Part shown: in pieces, positions 34,263 through 46,500 of the stretch
Numbering within the stretch: the first letter of the stretch is position 1
Layout: every line of letters begins with the position of its first letter
NCBI RefSeq assembly: GCF_030269925.1
Contig: NC_085117.1
Coordinates: forward strand, 15,268,738 to 15,332,737
DNA length: 64,000 nt
DNA from: Bombyx mori
Lineage: Eukaryota > Arthropoda > Insecta > Lepidoptera > Bombycidae
Direction: 5' to 3'
Notes under the pieces: generated by a model
Databases searched by the model: none
The model's input: only the letters and a program-made list of their open reading frames with translations
What the model was told of the DNA's origin: nothing
Translations under genes and position numbers: made by a program

Positions 34263-35399
34263 AAAAATACTTACTAGTAAATTAATACCAGTATTACTTC
34301 ATTAATTTGGAATAAATAAGGTGGTTTAAGACTTATAGTTCTTGATTTATTATTACGTAATCAGATAAGACTGCGTTTTGTAAATATATAATATATTATA
34401 TCTAATACTATACTAAAATGTTACGAAATACGTCCTCTCATTCGTTTCCGATATTAAAGTGTCGATTGCATCGTCACCAATTCCCTTCCAGATAGAATAA
34501 GCTGTCTGTCTGTTCAAGTTATGTCTTCATTGGATAGGATTGTGCAGGAAATAAGATACGAATAAGTATTATAATATAAATTATTTCAAATATACAAATA
34601 ATATATTTAAACCAAACTAAATGTGGCCTAAAGCTTCAAACAAAGCGTGAAGCGGTATGTCGCGAAAGCGGTAATTGTTGAATACCATTTAAAAAATAAT
34701 CTAATTCACGTAATGTAGGTGCATGAGCGATATTAAACTGGCGACATCTGGGTTGAATGGTCAAGCCATTTCCGAGCTGGAATATGAATCTGTCCTCACA
34801 ATTTATGGATTCAAGTGCGCGCGAATGATTTTATCACTTCATTAAATAAGAAAGGAGATTAAAGACGTGTCTCTTTCGAGTTCAGTAATACTGAATTTTA
34901 TCGCTGTAGATCGGTGAACCAGTTTATTTTGATCTAGCGTTAAGTGATGTCCTCTGCATGATTGCGGTCCCGCCTCTTCAGACACGAAGTTCATATTTTA
35001 ATTGTATTAAAATAATGGTTGTCTTTTCTTTCAAAGTTCCAAAATATTGTTAATGTCGAAAATAATTAATTACCTCGGGCTCGGACTTGGGCGAAATTGG
35101 TAATCTTATTGTGGAAATTTTTGAACATCTCTCATTAACTTAAGTAAGATCATGATAAAATGAACAGAATTTCAACAAAAATAATGAAGTTTTGTCAAAT
35201 CAAGGACAGCATCGCGAGTTTTTTTTACGTCGGGAATTTAGATGATTGACTCTTTGTTGGTACTTACGTATGTTTTAGATTACGAAAATTATTTCATTTC
35301 GAAAACTGTTTTGTAGTTCATTAAATTAATAAAAAATTAGTATTAATTTATAATTGTAATCTTTACAATTGTAAATTTATACTAGAACTTTGCATTGTA
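34263..35399. other. AT-rich intergenic DNA
   Basis: No gene or nameable repeat seen. Confidence 0.4.
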
Positions 35400-35468
35400 C
35401 TTAACTAGCCGTCTTCGCGAAGCTGGAATAGCCTCTTAGGCTACCAGCGAATAGGTAAGAAAAAAAAG
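35400..35468 (+). mobile_element. Jockey-clade LINE tail, second subfamily
   Basis: Only the terminal hairpin region (tagcctcttaggcta) and the aggtaagaaaaaaaag tail remain. Confidence 0.6.
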
Positions 35469-35495
35469 ATGTGTGGTGTCGTGGAACGTCGGATA

Positions 35496-35834
35496 GGAAC
35501 GAAGTTCCTTATTATAAAAATATTAATTTTAAGCTCTATTCGAGGTATAAAGAAAATAAAACTGGAGGTTTCGCAACAGCCCACGGTCATTCGGTAACGT
35601 GCGAACTTATTATGGTACACTTCGTTCACGGTTGTTTGCATAAGAGTTAGTGTATTGCGCTAACGAACGCTCTGAGATCGTGGTAAATGAATGATAAAAA
35701 AATATGTTATTTTTTGTACGTTAACACAAAGTTAAGTCGTACACTGTGTGCATTACTAATAAAAATCTTACGTTACGGACGCTTTTTACCGGTGTGGGTA
35801 CCCCTCCGCATCGTGGCATAAGGAACTTCGTTCC
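35496..35834. mobile_element. Complete TIR element (MITE), 339 bp
   Basis: Both ends carry ggaacgaagttccttat in inverted orientation (35496-35512 and 35818-35834). The same family is present, truncated, at 22090. No transposase is encoded; the two ORFs of 63-66 codons on the minus strand are incidental. The superfamily is not decided because no clear target duplication is visible. Confidence 0.8.
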
Positions 35835-36217
35835 AAAAAAATAGGTACTTATTTTATCACCTCTTAACAAAAATAAAACAAATAGTAGTTTTTGTGAAAG
35901 TAGATAATTCAATCAACATTTAATAACCTGCGGCGTCGGGCGTAATTACAAATTAAATATGTATGGTAATGACATGTCGACGCTGAGCTAAGAATACAAA
36001 ATTATGCAAGTCAAAATTGAGTAATTTATATCAGAGACAAAAACTGAATATATCTTCACAGGATTTCGTTAGAAATAATGTATAGTTCTTCCAAAAATAG
36101 AAAATATAGCTTATCGTACACATATTTATGGTAGCCTGGGTAAAAGTTTATTTGCGTGTATTCTAGGAAATTTTATTAGGAAACTGTATTATTCCTGTCG
36201 TACATTCGTTCCATTAA

Positions 36218-37266
36218 CGGCCTGGCCACGGGGATCGGCGGTGCGAACAGCGAAGCGGTGGACGAGGCGACCATTCGCGCAGCACCGTTTGCAAGCCACG
36301 GGTACTTACGTTCGCCGCCGCGACTAGTAAGGAAGTCCGACAGCGAAATGTCTATATCGAAATTACCTCGATATTGCTTACAAATTAATCGTTTTTTGGT
36401 TCAGGACCTATTATTTGGAAAAGATGTACATGATTTGAATAAGAATCGGAGTATACCTATAGATGGAGAATTCCACAAGAAGTACGAGAAATACTTTGGG
36501 TGGCTAGACTTCCAAATAGCTAGTATTTCAGCTATTTTTTTTATTGCTTAGATGGGTGGGTTACTGGAGCCCATAGACATCCACAACGTAAATGCGCCAT
36601 CCACCTTGAGATATAAGTTCTAAGGTCTCAAGTATAGTTACAATGGCTGCCCCACCCTTCAAACCGAAACGCATTACTACTTCACGGCAGAAATAGGCAG
36701 GGTGGTGGTACCTACCCGCGCGGACTCACAAGAGGTCCTACCACCAGTAATTACGCAAATTATAATTTTGAGGCTTTCATTTTTATTACACGATGTTATT
36801 CCTTCACCGTGGAAATCAATCGTGAACATTTGTTGAGTACGTATTTCATTACAAAAATTGGTACCCGCCTGATATTCGAACACCGGTGCATCGCTCAACA
36901 CGATTGCACCGGACGTCCGTTAGGCCACGACGACTTTAAAAATATAAAATAAATAAAAAATATAAAATATAAAAATTTCGGCGTTAATTTTTCGCGGCGA
37001 AAACAACTAAACTCATTTAATCACTGCACTATTCGCCGCGACTACCGCTCGACTCCGTGGCTTGCGCCGTCCTTATTCATGCATTTGTTTTGCTCGCCCG
37101 CCGCATCGTAAGTCGCCCGCCCGCGCGATTAGCTCGGTACATTTCGCCGGTCGCCGGTGCGCGTGGCTTGTTAGGTACATTTCTATGCGCTTATTTTAGT
37201 CGCTAGACACTTCGCCGTTCGCACCGCGCGAATATTCGTATCGGCGAATGTCCCGTGGCCAGGCTG
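36218..37266. mobile_element. PIF/Harbinger-like TIR element with SINE inside
   Basis: The ends are cggcctggccacggg and, inverted, cagcctggccacggg. They are flanked by TAA at 36215-36217 and 37267-37269. Inner sequences also pair loosely (ggtgcgaacagcgaag against the reverse complement of cttcgccgttcgcacc). The interior is GC-rich near both ends. After removing the SINE at 36532-36936 the element is about 650 bp. A plus-strand frame from 36258 reads through DLLFGKDVHDLNKNRSIPID and could be a shard of a transposon protein, but I cannot place it. Confidence 0.78.
36532..36936 (-). repeat. Bm1 SINE with internal deletion
   Basis: The tail reads tttttttattgcttagatgg. The body jumps from gatgggtgg to ttactggagc, losing about 30 bp normally found there. 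The tRNA-like head near 36885-36936 is present. It lies inside the TIR element and postdates it. Confidence 0.92.
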
Positions 37267-37269
37267 TAA

Positions 37270-38078
37270 CATGTTTTGTACGATGTATGAATCACATTTA
37301 GAAGCGTAACTCTCGCCCGTGCCCCATTAACAATTCAACAATTTGTTAGCAAACTGCTAATTTTTTTTATTTTTTAAATAATTTTACATTTGCAGGGTTT
37401 TATGTAATCGCTCCTGTAACTGAATTAATAACTATGTTACAACAGCACCGAGTGGCATAACTTGTGAATGAACATATAATTTAATTAAATAAAAAAAGAA
37501 ATAGACATAAGAATGAATATCGTTAAGATAGAATGAATGAAAAATTAATGTGTATCGTCCCGACAATCTTCTTATTTGCACATTTAAATATTCGCGCCAG
37601 GTGCAGACGATTTGAAGTCTGTCAAGTGGCACCCTCAAATCCTATCGGCGGACCTCTTACAACAAAATTAAAAACCTTCGGTGGCGTTTGACTTTTATTT
37701 TAATCAAGAAAGGTGTGATGACGTGCTAAACAAACATATCCTGTGGAGTACCTAAATTATACCAGACCGTGAGAACAGATCGAGTTGAGTGTCACTTGCT
37801 TAACTGGCGTCTTTGAATGTGAATTGTAGAAAAAACAAAGTTTTTTTCCTTTATCTGCTGATCGTACGGAATGGCATTTTTTTATAGTTACATCATTTCT
37901 TAAAACGATATTATTGAATTTCGCAATAGGCAGTAGCATAGTCCAGTGCCTGGCGTTTGCAGAAGGACAAGGGCGACAATGGTCACATTCAATCAGGTGC
38001 TTTCGATTCTTGTGTGGTTGCTACCAAAAAAAACCAAAGTAGTTAAAGTTAATTGATCGGGTTAATGGTTAGAACTAC
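37270..38078. other. 3' flank of the GMC gene
   Basis: AT-rich, no gene. No canonical AATAAA was found close downstream (minus strand) of the GMC stop codon, so its 3' end is not fixed. Confidence 0.4.
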
Positions 38079-40668
38079 TTAAAATTTATAAGTGTCTTCT
38101 TTGATCATATCAGCTGCTTTTTCGGCTATCATCAGAATTGCCGCATAAAGATTAGCGCCAACAACCTTAGGCATGATGCTTGCATCCACTATTCTTAAGC
38201 CCTTAACACCTCTAACCCTTAACCGTGCATCGACCACCCCATTAGGCCCCATGGCGCAAGTCCCCGAATGAGCCCACATTGTAGAACCCAAATTCAAAAC
38301 ATGACATTTCCAATACTCATGACTGAGAAATTTGAATTGATTACATTGTTTCAGATTGTAGTTCACGACCTTCGACTTGATGTTTCTGAAATAGGTCGTA
38401 TTGATTAATCTAACATAATCTTCCATATAAAAGGCATGGCGTTCTAAATCTCTTGTGTCTGAATAATATCCAGAGTGAATTAACGGAGGTGTAGTTGGGT
38501 TGTTATCGACGAGATTGACACTGCCTCTTGACTCGGGATGAAGAAGAGCGATTACAGCGAATACTGATTCTCCACTGAGGCAGGCTTTAATTGCTTCTGC
38601 ACAAACATCTTTATTCAGCTCAAAGCCAACTTGACATAGTAAGCCTGAAATAAGGGAGCCAATTGGAAATGGCAGAACGTAAGACTGATAATCGGGATAA
38701 GTTTGAGATTTATCCAGAGCTATGCGACCTGTGAGTACTGGATTAGGAAACTTATCCAGGTTAGTAATGTAATCTATGTTTTGTATGATAGAAGAATAAC
38801 CTTCTTTTCCGCTAATTTGTACCGGAACTAAAACGTGATCTTGTAAATTTTGACCCACTTTAGGAGAATTGACGACGACATTGATCTTTAATTTTTGCAG
38901 GTGGTAATAAGGTCCAATACCGGACAATAGTAACAACTTCGGGCTGTTGATTGCTCCCGCGCACACTATTATTTCTTTTCGAACGCCAATATTTATTTTT
39001 CTTTGATTTTGCATCAAAATTTCAAGCGCGACCGCTCTATTGTTCCTGCTGAAGAAAATTTTTGTAACTAAACTGTTTAGTAGCAAATAAAAATTATTGC
39101 GATATTTTAGATCTCTGAGATAAGAAACGGCAGTACTCTGGCGGATATTGTTATTGGTTGCAAATTGAGCCATCGAATAACCAACTTGTACAGGTCCGTT
39201 AACGTCTAAAAGTATTGGGTAGTTTTCTGAGAATGCTTCAAATAAATGTTGAGTTCTTGGACCCCAATTAGTACGTGTAACAGTGATCGGTCCCTTTGTT
39301 GAGTGTAAATTACCAGAAGAACCCGTGATAATATCAACATCATCCAAGCGTTCGCTTTTCATGAAATATTTGAGGACGTTTTTCCATTCCCATCCCTTAT
39401 TTCCCATTGAAGCCCATCCATTATAATCTTCCTTACTCCCTCGAACGTAAGACATATAATTTAAACTACTAGATCCTCCGAGCATTTTGCCTTGAGCAAC
39501 ATGTATATTTTTAGTAGCATGTGCTTGACTAGTGAATTCGTCATTTGTTGTATAAAAATTCCAGTCGTACTTATTTCTATCAATAAGTGGAAATAAAGCT
39601 GGAACCTGAAATATTATGAATATTAATCTGTTCTTTGAATTATCATAAGCTGATATACATAAGTGATTTGCTTCTGTCTTACATTTGAAGCCTCTGGTGG
39701 TATTCCTCCAGCTTCTATTAAGAGTACAGTAATGTTGCCAATTTCAGTGAGCCGATTAGCAACTACCGCGCCGGCCGAACCCGCTCCGACAACTAAATAG
39801 TCAAACACCTGCCCCTCTGCAGAACATACACTTTTATATTTAGTTGTTTTTAGTATTACGATTAAATAACCGTAACTTAGCGTGACTATTCATATTCACA
39901 TGGGTAAGTAAGGTACCGTTATGCCTCTTTATGCTTCGAACCAGTCATATGCTATTAAAGTACAATTGATACTTTGACATCATATGACAAAGTGGACTTG
40001 TGGCTTCATTTTCGGTAAATTAACACCTTCACTGCGGGACAGGCCCATATTAGCGCGCTGCGGTATTTTCAGTCGGTTGGAAGAAAACTATGTCCGTCTC
40101 GCTGGTGGGGACCGATTATTTCAGGTGTTTGTAAGAGTTCGACAACGGCGACTATATACTACATATAAATTGTATTTTTTTTTGCTCCTGCATGTAGGCG
40201 ATCATGCGGTCCATCTAATGGTGAGTTGTTACCGTTACTCATGGACGTAAGTAATGCCAGGCACACAGCCAAACTGCTGCCTACCAAATAATATATTATT
40301 ATAATATATAATATAATGGATAGAGTATGTTTTCACAAAGTTATAGCATTTTAATTTACCCTAGTATAGGTGCGTCGAGCAAGAACTGCCACGTACTGGT
40401 GGAAATATCGTTGGGGCCCCATTTCGACCCAACGCAGTACCAAATGAAAGTTGATGATTTTACTTGTCGCAACCATGGTGTTAAGTCAGTAAAGAAAGGA
40501 GACAAGTAAAGTAAAGAGCACGTACTCACCTTTAATTTCAAAGGAAGGCTTGTAATACTTTGAATTGTCATTAAATAAGGATAGAAGTCCTAAAAAAAAC
40601 TTGTAAATTGATAGTATAGATGGTAAAGTTTCGATTTCAAGAAAAGCCAAGGCCTCTGGAAGCTCCAT
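38079..40668 (-). CDS. GMC-family FAD oxidoreductase with altered active site
   Basis: Three minus-strand exons: 40668-40530 (phase 1 end), 39816-39683 and 39605-38079. The introns are 713 and 77 bp, and all junctions are GT-AG and keep frame, giving 599 aa, the usual GMC length. The FAD dinucleotide motif GAGSAG is at 57-62 and the LIEAGG end of the fold follows. The first GMC signature ([12 protein letters not shown]) is near 130-141 and the second ([15 protein letters not shown]) is present. Family members oxidise alcohols, sugars or aldehydes with FAD; insects carry many paralogues for ecdysteroid, glucose or defence chemistry. Here the usual active-site HP(V/T)GTC reads AHSGTC (536-541) and GNTNAP reads ANLYAA. 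The start Met is uncertain: a possible acceptor (ttgcag) sits one base upstream, and no clear signal peptide follows. The substrate is unknown. Confidence 0.92.
40168..40285 (-). mobile_element. LINE 3' tail fragment in GMC intron 1
   Basis: It matches the 3' terminal 110 bp of the LINE at 8348 with many substitutions: a short T run, gcggtccatctaatggtgag, actcatggacgtaagtaatg and ctgctgcctacc. It lies within the first intron of the GMC gene in the same orientation. Confidence 0.75.
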
Positions 40669-40859
40669 TCTGCAAATGTATGGAATTAATTTACTTTTGT
40701 CATCAAGAATATGTACAGAGCCTAACTAGTTTTTTTTAGATAAATAAGTATAAAGTAGCTAATTAGTTATTTATCGGCTATAGTATTTCCTTTAGTTTTC
40801 GCCATAGATAAGGCGCTGCTTAAAGCTGAGGGCTTTACTCAAATGACGAAAACTAATAT

Positions 40860-41175
40860 GTCGTAGCGTTTACGAAGCCTGCGAACTTTACTCGAAAACG
40901 CGTTGGCACGTCGCAAACATTCTGGAAACACTCTGTTATATAGATGAACTCTGTTCCAGTAGCAGGCGGTACTGGAACGGCGGCAATAGTATAGAAAAGT
41001 GACGGTAATATCACAAGCAATTCCTCGGAGCATATTTCAAAACGGTACAAAAAATAGAGAGAAGAAGAAAATCTACCCAGTAGGGCCAGAGGTACCAAAC
41101 CGTCACGAAAAGCCGAATGCAACTCCAGTATGGAGTCGAACGGAAATTGTCGGCATTTGAGAGCTCCCCTGTGCT
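40860..41175 (-). mobile_element. Relic of the CR1/Jockey-group LINE
   Basis: A diverged match to 8650-8940 of the intact LINE: gatgaactctgttcc, tcctcggagcatatt and tggagtcgaacgg. It lies just upstream of the GMC gene in the same orientation. It may belong with the fragment at 40168 as one old copy split by gene exon 1, or be independent. Confidence 0.7.
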
Positions 41176-41527
41176 TTAAAGCGTAATTAATCGAACGTTA
41201 ATCTTACCTAATGAATATAAATTAACTATTGATATTTAATGTATTAACTGCCTAGCACGGCTTTGTATAGAAAACCGTATTAAACCGTAAACTTATCGAA
41301 AATAAAACAAAAATAAAAGAGGTAAGCATATATTTTGTTTTAATCGTTAATTTTATTTTCGATTTATGAGTAACGACTAGATGTATCACACTAAGGATTT
41401 TATCGCATCACGACTAGCATATAAAAATATGTGGATAGGCTGCCTGAAAAGTTTTGACTGTATTTGCCTTATTTAAATGAAATTTTAATGAAAACACGGA
41501 TTTACTAGTCCTCAGAACTTTACAGAA

Positions 41528-41926
41528 GTTTAAAGAAGGATAAGACGTTCGGTATCGGTGTCCGAATCCCGCTGGCGGGTAGCAATTTTTATAATGAAAT
41601 ACGTACTTAACAAATGCTCATGATTAACCGTGGAGGTGAAGGAATAACATCGTCTAATAAAAATAAAATCCGCAAAATTATAATTTGCGTTATTACTGGT
41701 GGTAGGACCTCTTGTGAGTCCGCACGAGTAGGTACCACCACCTTGCCTATTTCTGCCGTGAAGGAGTAATGCGTTTTGGTTTGAAGGGTGGGGCAGCCGT
41801 TGTAACTATACTGAGGCCTTAGAACTCATATCTCAAGGTGGGTGGCGGCATTTACGTTGTAAATGTCTATGGGCTCCGGTAACCACTTAACATCAGCTCG
41901 TCCACCCATCTAGGCAATAAAAAAAG
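41528..41926 (+). repeat. Bm1 SINE, nearly full length
   Basis: The head aaggataagacgttcgg and B-box-like gtgtccgaatccc precede a complete body and a short A tail. The stretch gtgggctgtgag near the 3' end is deleted. Confidence 0.9.
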
Positions 41927-42274
41927 GGCAGCTATTCTGTAAGCACGGGATTGAATATCTTCTAGATTTTGTATGTGAGTGCGGGCTACGTGAGCAAACG
42001 CTAAACTTGCGTGGGTTTTGACCGGACGTATGCAAGTTTAAATTTCATGATTTTACTTGTACGCTGTTTCCACGACGTCAGTAGTTTTTTTCTTAGAATA
42101 AATATTTCGGAATTTTAAAAATTTCGGTTGTTTTACGCACGTAATGGCTTGGTTTGGTACTTTTACGTTCTTTTTTTGATTTAATCAATTTATTTTTATT
42201 AGTTTAGGTTAGTTTAAGAGCAGTGAAAACTTTGATTTCATTAAAAGGTATATATAGTCATTTCATCCAGTACA

Positions 42275-42695
42275 TCTATATATTAATGCGCGAAGCAAAA
42301 ACTTTGTACCCCTTCTTACGAAAATTGCGCGGAGTATGAAATTTCCCACACTTATGGAAAATATAGAGAAGGAGTGCAGAATGTTAATATTTTTTTAAAT
42401 TATGCATAAAAAATACATTAATTCAATTAAAAAACATTACACACACTACCCTGTCTTTGACAAACACACGCATGCATACTATTTGACTTATTGCTTAAAG
42501 TCTGTGGTCAAATTGAGAATCGATTAATGTAAGGGTAATGTTTGTCTTTATTAATATTTGTCTAAAGTGTAGTCCTGGCGAAATCTGTGATTATAGAAGT
42601 ATAATAAATAGTCTTTGACAATAGATCATAATGGTATACAAACTTACAATTTCAATTAATTATTAGTCGAATTTCGACTACTGTGGGACCACTAG
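42275..42695 (+). mobile_element. Helitron, second family, copy 1
   Basis: It starts TCTATATATTAATGCG after an A and ends GGGACCACTAG before a T. The palindrome gtcgaatttcgac lies just upstream of that end, the expected 3' hairpin. It aligns along its length with 52046-52484. There is no coding capacity at 421 bp. Confidence 0.85.
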
Positions 42696-44064
42696 TATTG
42701 AGTTATTCCACGAAATGTTTTTCATAATAACTGTACAAGCACTTTCTTAAATTCAACTTGGAAATTGTAACCATAAGACAATTAAATGTTTCGAACAAAG
42801 ATAGCGAGCGCACCTATATTGTTATGTTATAGAATTTCTCGAGTTTTGTGACTAAGTTTCAGGCAGCTTTATTCAAGGGTCGGGACCGACTGTTTAGTTA
42901 CCGTTAAAGGGCTGAAAACCTTTGGAACTCGGTGCTACCTTAATTAAATTTGACATCGATTGTCATCACTGCTAGAATCTTTTGAAGTATTTAATTGTAT
43001 ACATATTTTAAAAGTTCGACATCGTATCATGAAATATTTAATCGTAATTACGCAGTATAAAATAACTTTATAGATAGATTGCGAAAATTTTTGGAGTTTG
43101 AAGTTATGGATTTTGATTGACATGAATAAAACACTTAAACTTTAAAAATATTGTATGTTATTTCTTCTTTCGAATACATATTGTTGTAAGAATAAAGATT
43201 AATCAAGACGGGTCGCAAACAATTCAAAAAATAAGTTGTATTCAAGGACGTGAATAGCGTCTCCTAATGTTGTACTTCTTAGGACTGATACACATGATGC
43301 GGTCACCCCGCAATGCGGACAGCCGCATTAGCAACGGCTTACGGTCTTAACTATTCTATTCAACGATATCCGTGGAAGAAATTGCTGCTATTTCTTCATT
43401 TACACATATTACGTAAAAAAGAAGGAAAAAAACAACGAAATAAGTATTGGGGACATCCTTATTTGCAAACTAGAAATGAGTGAAGACAATAATTTTTAAA
43501 TAATATTTAAACTCAAACTTTTTCGTCTGCGTGTTGCATGTCGCGTGACGGTCGGCCGCGGAGTAGGGATAAAGTGAAAGGCACTCGTCAGAGCAGCCAA
43601 GGCCAATATGGCGGCGCCTATAGTTCGCAGTAGCTGACCGTGTAGTGGATAGACTATTTATTACTCATTTGTGCCAGTGCTCCACGCTATTGTGTTTTTG
43701 TTTTTCTCAGTGTTTAATGTAAATGTTGTTTGTCAGAGTTAAATGTCTATAATGTGAAAAAAAGTTTCATTTTTACCGTGGTTTCATAAAGCCACACAAT
43801 CTTTTTTTTTTCTAAGAACTAAAAAAATATGAAAATAAGTTGTTCGGATTAACTTGGTTGAGTATACACACGTTTGAAGGACTATTGGACATTTTAAAAT
43901 CATTTGAAATGAAACAATATTTAATCAATACGGGCCACCGCAAGCTGAGCCGCACATAGCGAATAGCAATTATTAGCAATCGTTAGGCTGGCCGCCATTC
44001 GAGCAACCGGAGCGATATGCGGGTAGCCGTATGCGTATGCACCACGCTATTGGCAATAATCATA
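42696..44064. other. Intergenic DNA
   Basis: No gene seen. GC-rich patches near 43285-43330 and 43975-44045 share loosely inverted blocks rich in atgcgg and gcggtcacc, possibly ends of an old TIR element. The patch at 43540-43650 is GC-rich and unexplained. Confidence 0.3.
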
Positions 44065-44222
44065 ACGCCACTATTGGCAATAATAATAATTAACGTAATA
44101 ATATATAATTTAGTTTAATCTAATCTATGTTATTGTTTATTTATGATTAGCAAGATGAAACTGTTATTCTACCATATTTAATAATTAGCAGACACTGTTT
44201 TGATGTGAAAATGTTAAGAATA

Positions 44223-44585
44223 TGTAAGCTTGAGGGTAGACATTATCTTGTTGAACACCAAGTAAAACGATGTCACTTCTTGGTTCCTGATTTAATCAAC
44301 AATATGTTATCTTAACAATTCACTTTAACACTTGTCCAACTTTAACCAGTACGTACAACAGTCACTGAATCACACAACGTAACAAGGATATAGTAAGTGC
44401 ACCAGGCAAGCGCAGTCCAACGAATGTTTCTCGCAAGGCACGCACCGCCTTTTTATACTAGCCGGCGCAGCTGGCTTATGAGTCACTTCTGTTGCACGAG
44501 TGGAACGACACGGCCGGCGCACCCGGCTTGTGTGAGTCACGCCTGTTGCACGTGATGTTTATTAGAAATATTGTTAACGCCGTCA
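44223..44585 (-). repeat. LTR (3' on the minus strand)
   Basis: It is the same length and, by eye, the same sequence as 47675-48037. Confidence 0.95.
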
Positions 44586-44919
44586 CGGCCATACTGACAT
44601 GCGCTCGTCCTCGTGCGCCTTTTTATGGTTGTTCTGTAGACAATAAGCGTATTCGTTCATCCTGACATTAACGGATGCAACTTAAAACGTGGTCTATGAT
44701 ATTAACAATCTAATACGGTTCGGTTCGCATAATTCTTCAGAAAATCCTATACTGGCTATAAATACTGACTGCTTACATACCTGGGCCAGTTCATTTAAAT
44801 CTCTTCAGGTATGTAAGTATGTCCCTTTTAACTTAAATCGGAAATGTTATCCCTTCAGTTTTTCGAACTGGACCGGATAATGCTAGACCGGACCGCAATC
44901 CCTGTAGCTAATTGTTGTG

Positions 44920-45198
44920 GCTAGTCCGGATGAAAATCCCTATAGCCAAGCCATTGGACCGGACAGACCCTTCAATGACTTCACACTTTTTCTTTTTTTT
45001 TCTCTTTTTTTTTCTCTTTTTTTTTTTATTCTTTGCTAGTCCGGATCAACATCCCTTTAGCAAGTCGTTGGACCGGATACACCCTTCAACGACCTAAATT
45101 TTTTTTTTCTCTTTTTTTTTTTTTTTGCTAGTCCGGATTAACATCCCTTTAGCCAAGTCCTTGGACCGGATACACCCTTCAATGACTTACAATTTCTT

Positions 45199-45230
<32 letters not shown>

Positions 45231-45285
45231 CTAGTCCGGATTGACATCTCTCTAGCCACATACAATTCTCTTTTTTTTTTTTTTT
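44920..45285 (-). repeat. Tandem repeat with pyrimidine spacers inside LTR element
   Basis: Units begin gctagtccgga at 44920, 45035, 45127 and 45230, with a shorter relative at 44882. Each carries gctagtccggat, catccctttagc and ttggaccggatacacccttc, followed by a variable run of T with CT interruptions. Spacing is 92-115 bp. Confidence 0.9.
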
Positions 45286-45705
45286 AATCTGCGTGTACTG
45301 TAGCGTTTGTTAAAACATCTCTTAAACCAGAACATTTATACGGAATTTCTTCAGAAATAGTGCGAGACCGACCATCGTTTTCTACATTTCCAACACCTGC
45401 ACCTGAGGTGCCTGAGCTTACAGACATTGTATCACTACCCGCAGACTATGTTTGCTGTATCGCTATTTGCGGACAAAAATGTCGCTTCTATTGTCAGTGA
45501 TAGAGTCGTCATCATTAAGATCAGTTTCATGAACAAGATTACTTAACCCATCTGTGTACGCCGTCACGTCATCGTCACTATAATTTTCAGAAATTTCTAG
45601 TAGGCCTGACGGGCCTCGAGGTACTTCGCGTAAGTTTTCATGGGAAACTTTGTACACTAGAACCATTTACATGTCTCAACTTATACCTATGGTTTTCCAA
45701 AACTG

Positions 45706-46115
45706 CAGATGATTGAAAGATTACTGGTGGTCCGGAGGCCTTTCCCGCTTCACCAGGACGGGTGGGCGAGCAAAGGCTCAGCCAAGAGGGGTGGGATTTG
45801 CTAACAACTGCCCGAGTGCCTCCGAAGGAGACCTAACAACTCAAGAGCAATTGCTTCGCGAATGAATCTACTACCGGATCGGAATCGTGACCCACTGAGA
45901 AGATCCGGCGAGAAACTCAGTGGGCTGATGCATGGGTTAGGTTGCACGTCGACCTCTTTGTAGAGTTCGATGAGTACGGTTACCGGGGTTCCTCAGCCTG
46001 CTCCTAGTGTTAGAGCTGAAGGTATCTAATGCAAGAGTTATTGGATCTGGTGGATCCGTAAGAACGTGTCTAGGGCGACGACGGTGACTTGCTCCTGCGT
46101 GATCAGGATTCGGGG
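45706..46115 (-). mobile_element. Jockey 3' UTR fragment captured in the LTR element
   Basis: It matches copy A from atgattgaaag (1750) to about 2155 with few differences, but lacks a T run. Short gcag motifs flank both ends. The divergence looks much lower than that of the neighbouring SINE-derived segment. Confidence 0.85.
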
Positions 46116-46365
46116 TGCAGTAATGTTGAAGGGACCTTTATATTTTCGGTCTAATTTACGAAAACAAAACCCCCAGCGGAAAAGAGTTTGACTTTAGCTT
46201 TGCCTCGACTAAACCAAGCTTCTGTTTGTGCCCATTTTTGTTTTTTTTTTTTTTTTTGTTTTCGCAGGCCTTCGACCGTGCTAAATCAAGATCTAATCTA
46301 GAGGGATTATCACTCTGTTGAAACTTAGATATTTCAAGTGAACTACCCTGAACGGTAAACATCTA

Positions 46366-46500
46366 TTCTATTGGAGTAAACCCTGTTACTCGACAACGTG
46401 TACTATTAAGGGCGAGTTGAATATCCCCTAACTGCTCTTGCCATGATTGGTCCGAGTTACTTTCAGATCAAAGAGTGACTTGTTCATGAAACCGCTTACC
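46366..46500 (-). pseudogene. Integrase C-terminal remnant of a gypsy element
   Basis: The minus-strand translation gives WQEQLGDIQLALN followed by STRCRVTGFTPIE, the pattern at the end of Ty3/gypsy integrase cores. One stop interrupts the frame upstream and no other integrase or polymerase part is found. It identifies the parent element as gypsy-like. Confidence 0.65.

Noticed and set aside
39623..39808. Separate 61-aa ORF with a Met start at 39808
   Set aside because: The first codon there is GTG, and it is the middle exon of the GMC gene. The acceptor at 39817 and donor at 39682 give a continuous frame.
40327..40571. Small ORFs between GMC exons
   Set aside because: They lie within or across intron 1 in other frames and show no protein features.
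43285..44045. TIR element suggested by GC-rich inverted blocks
   Set aside because: Matches are short and imperfect, with no definable ends or target duplication.
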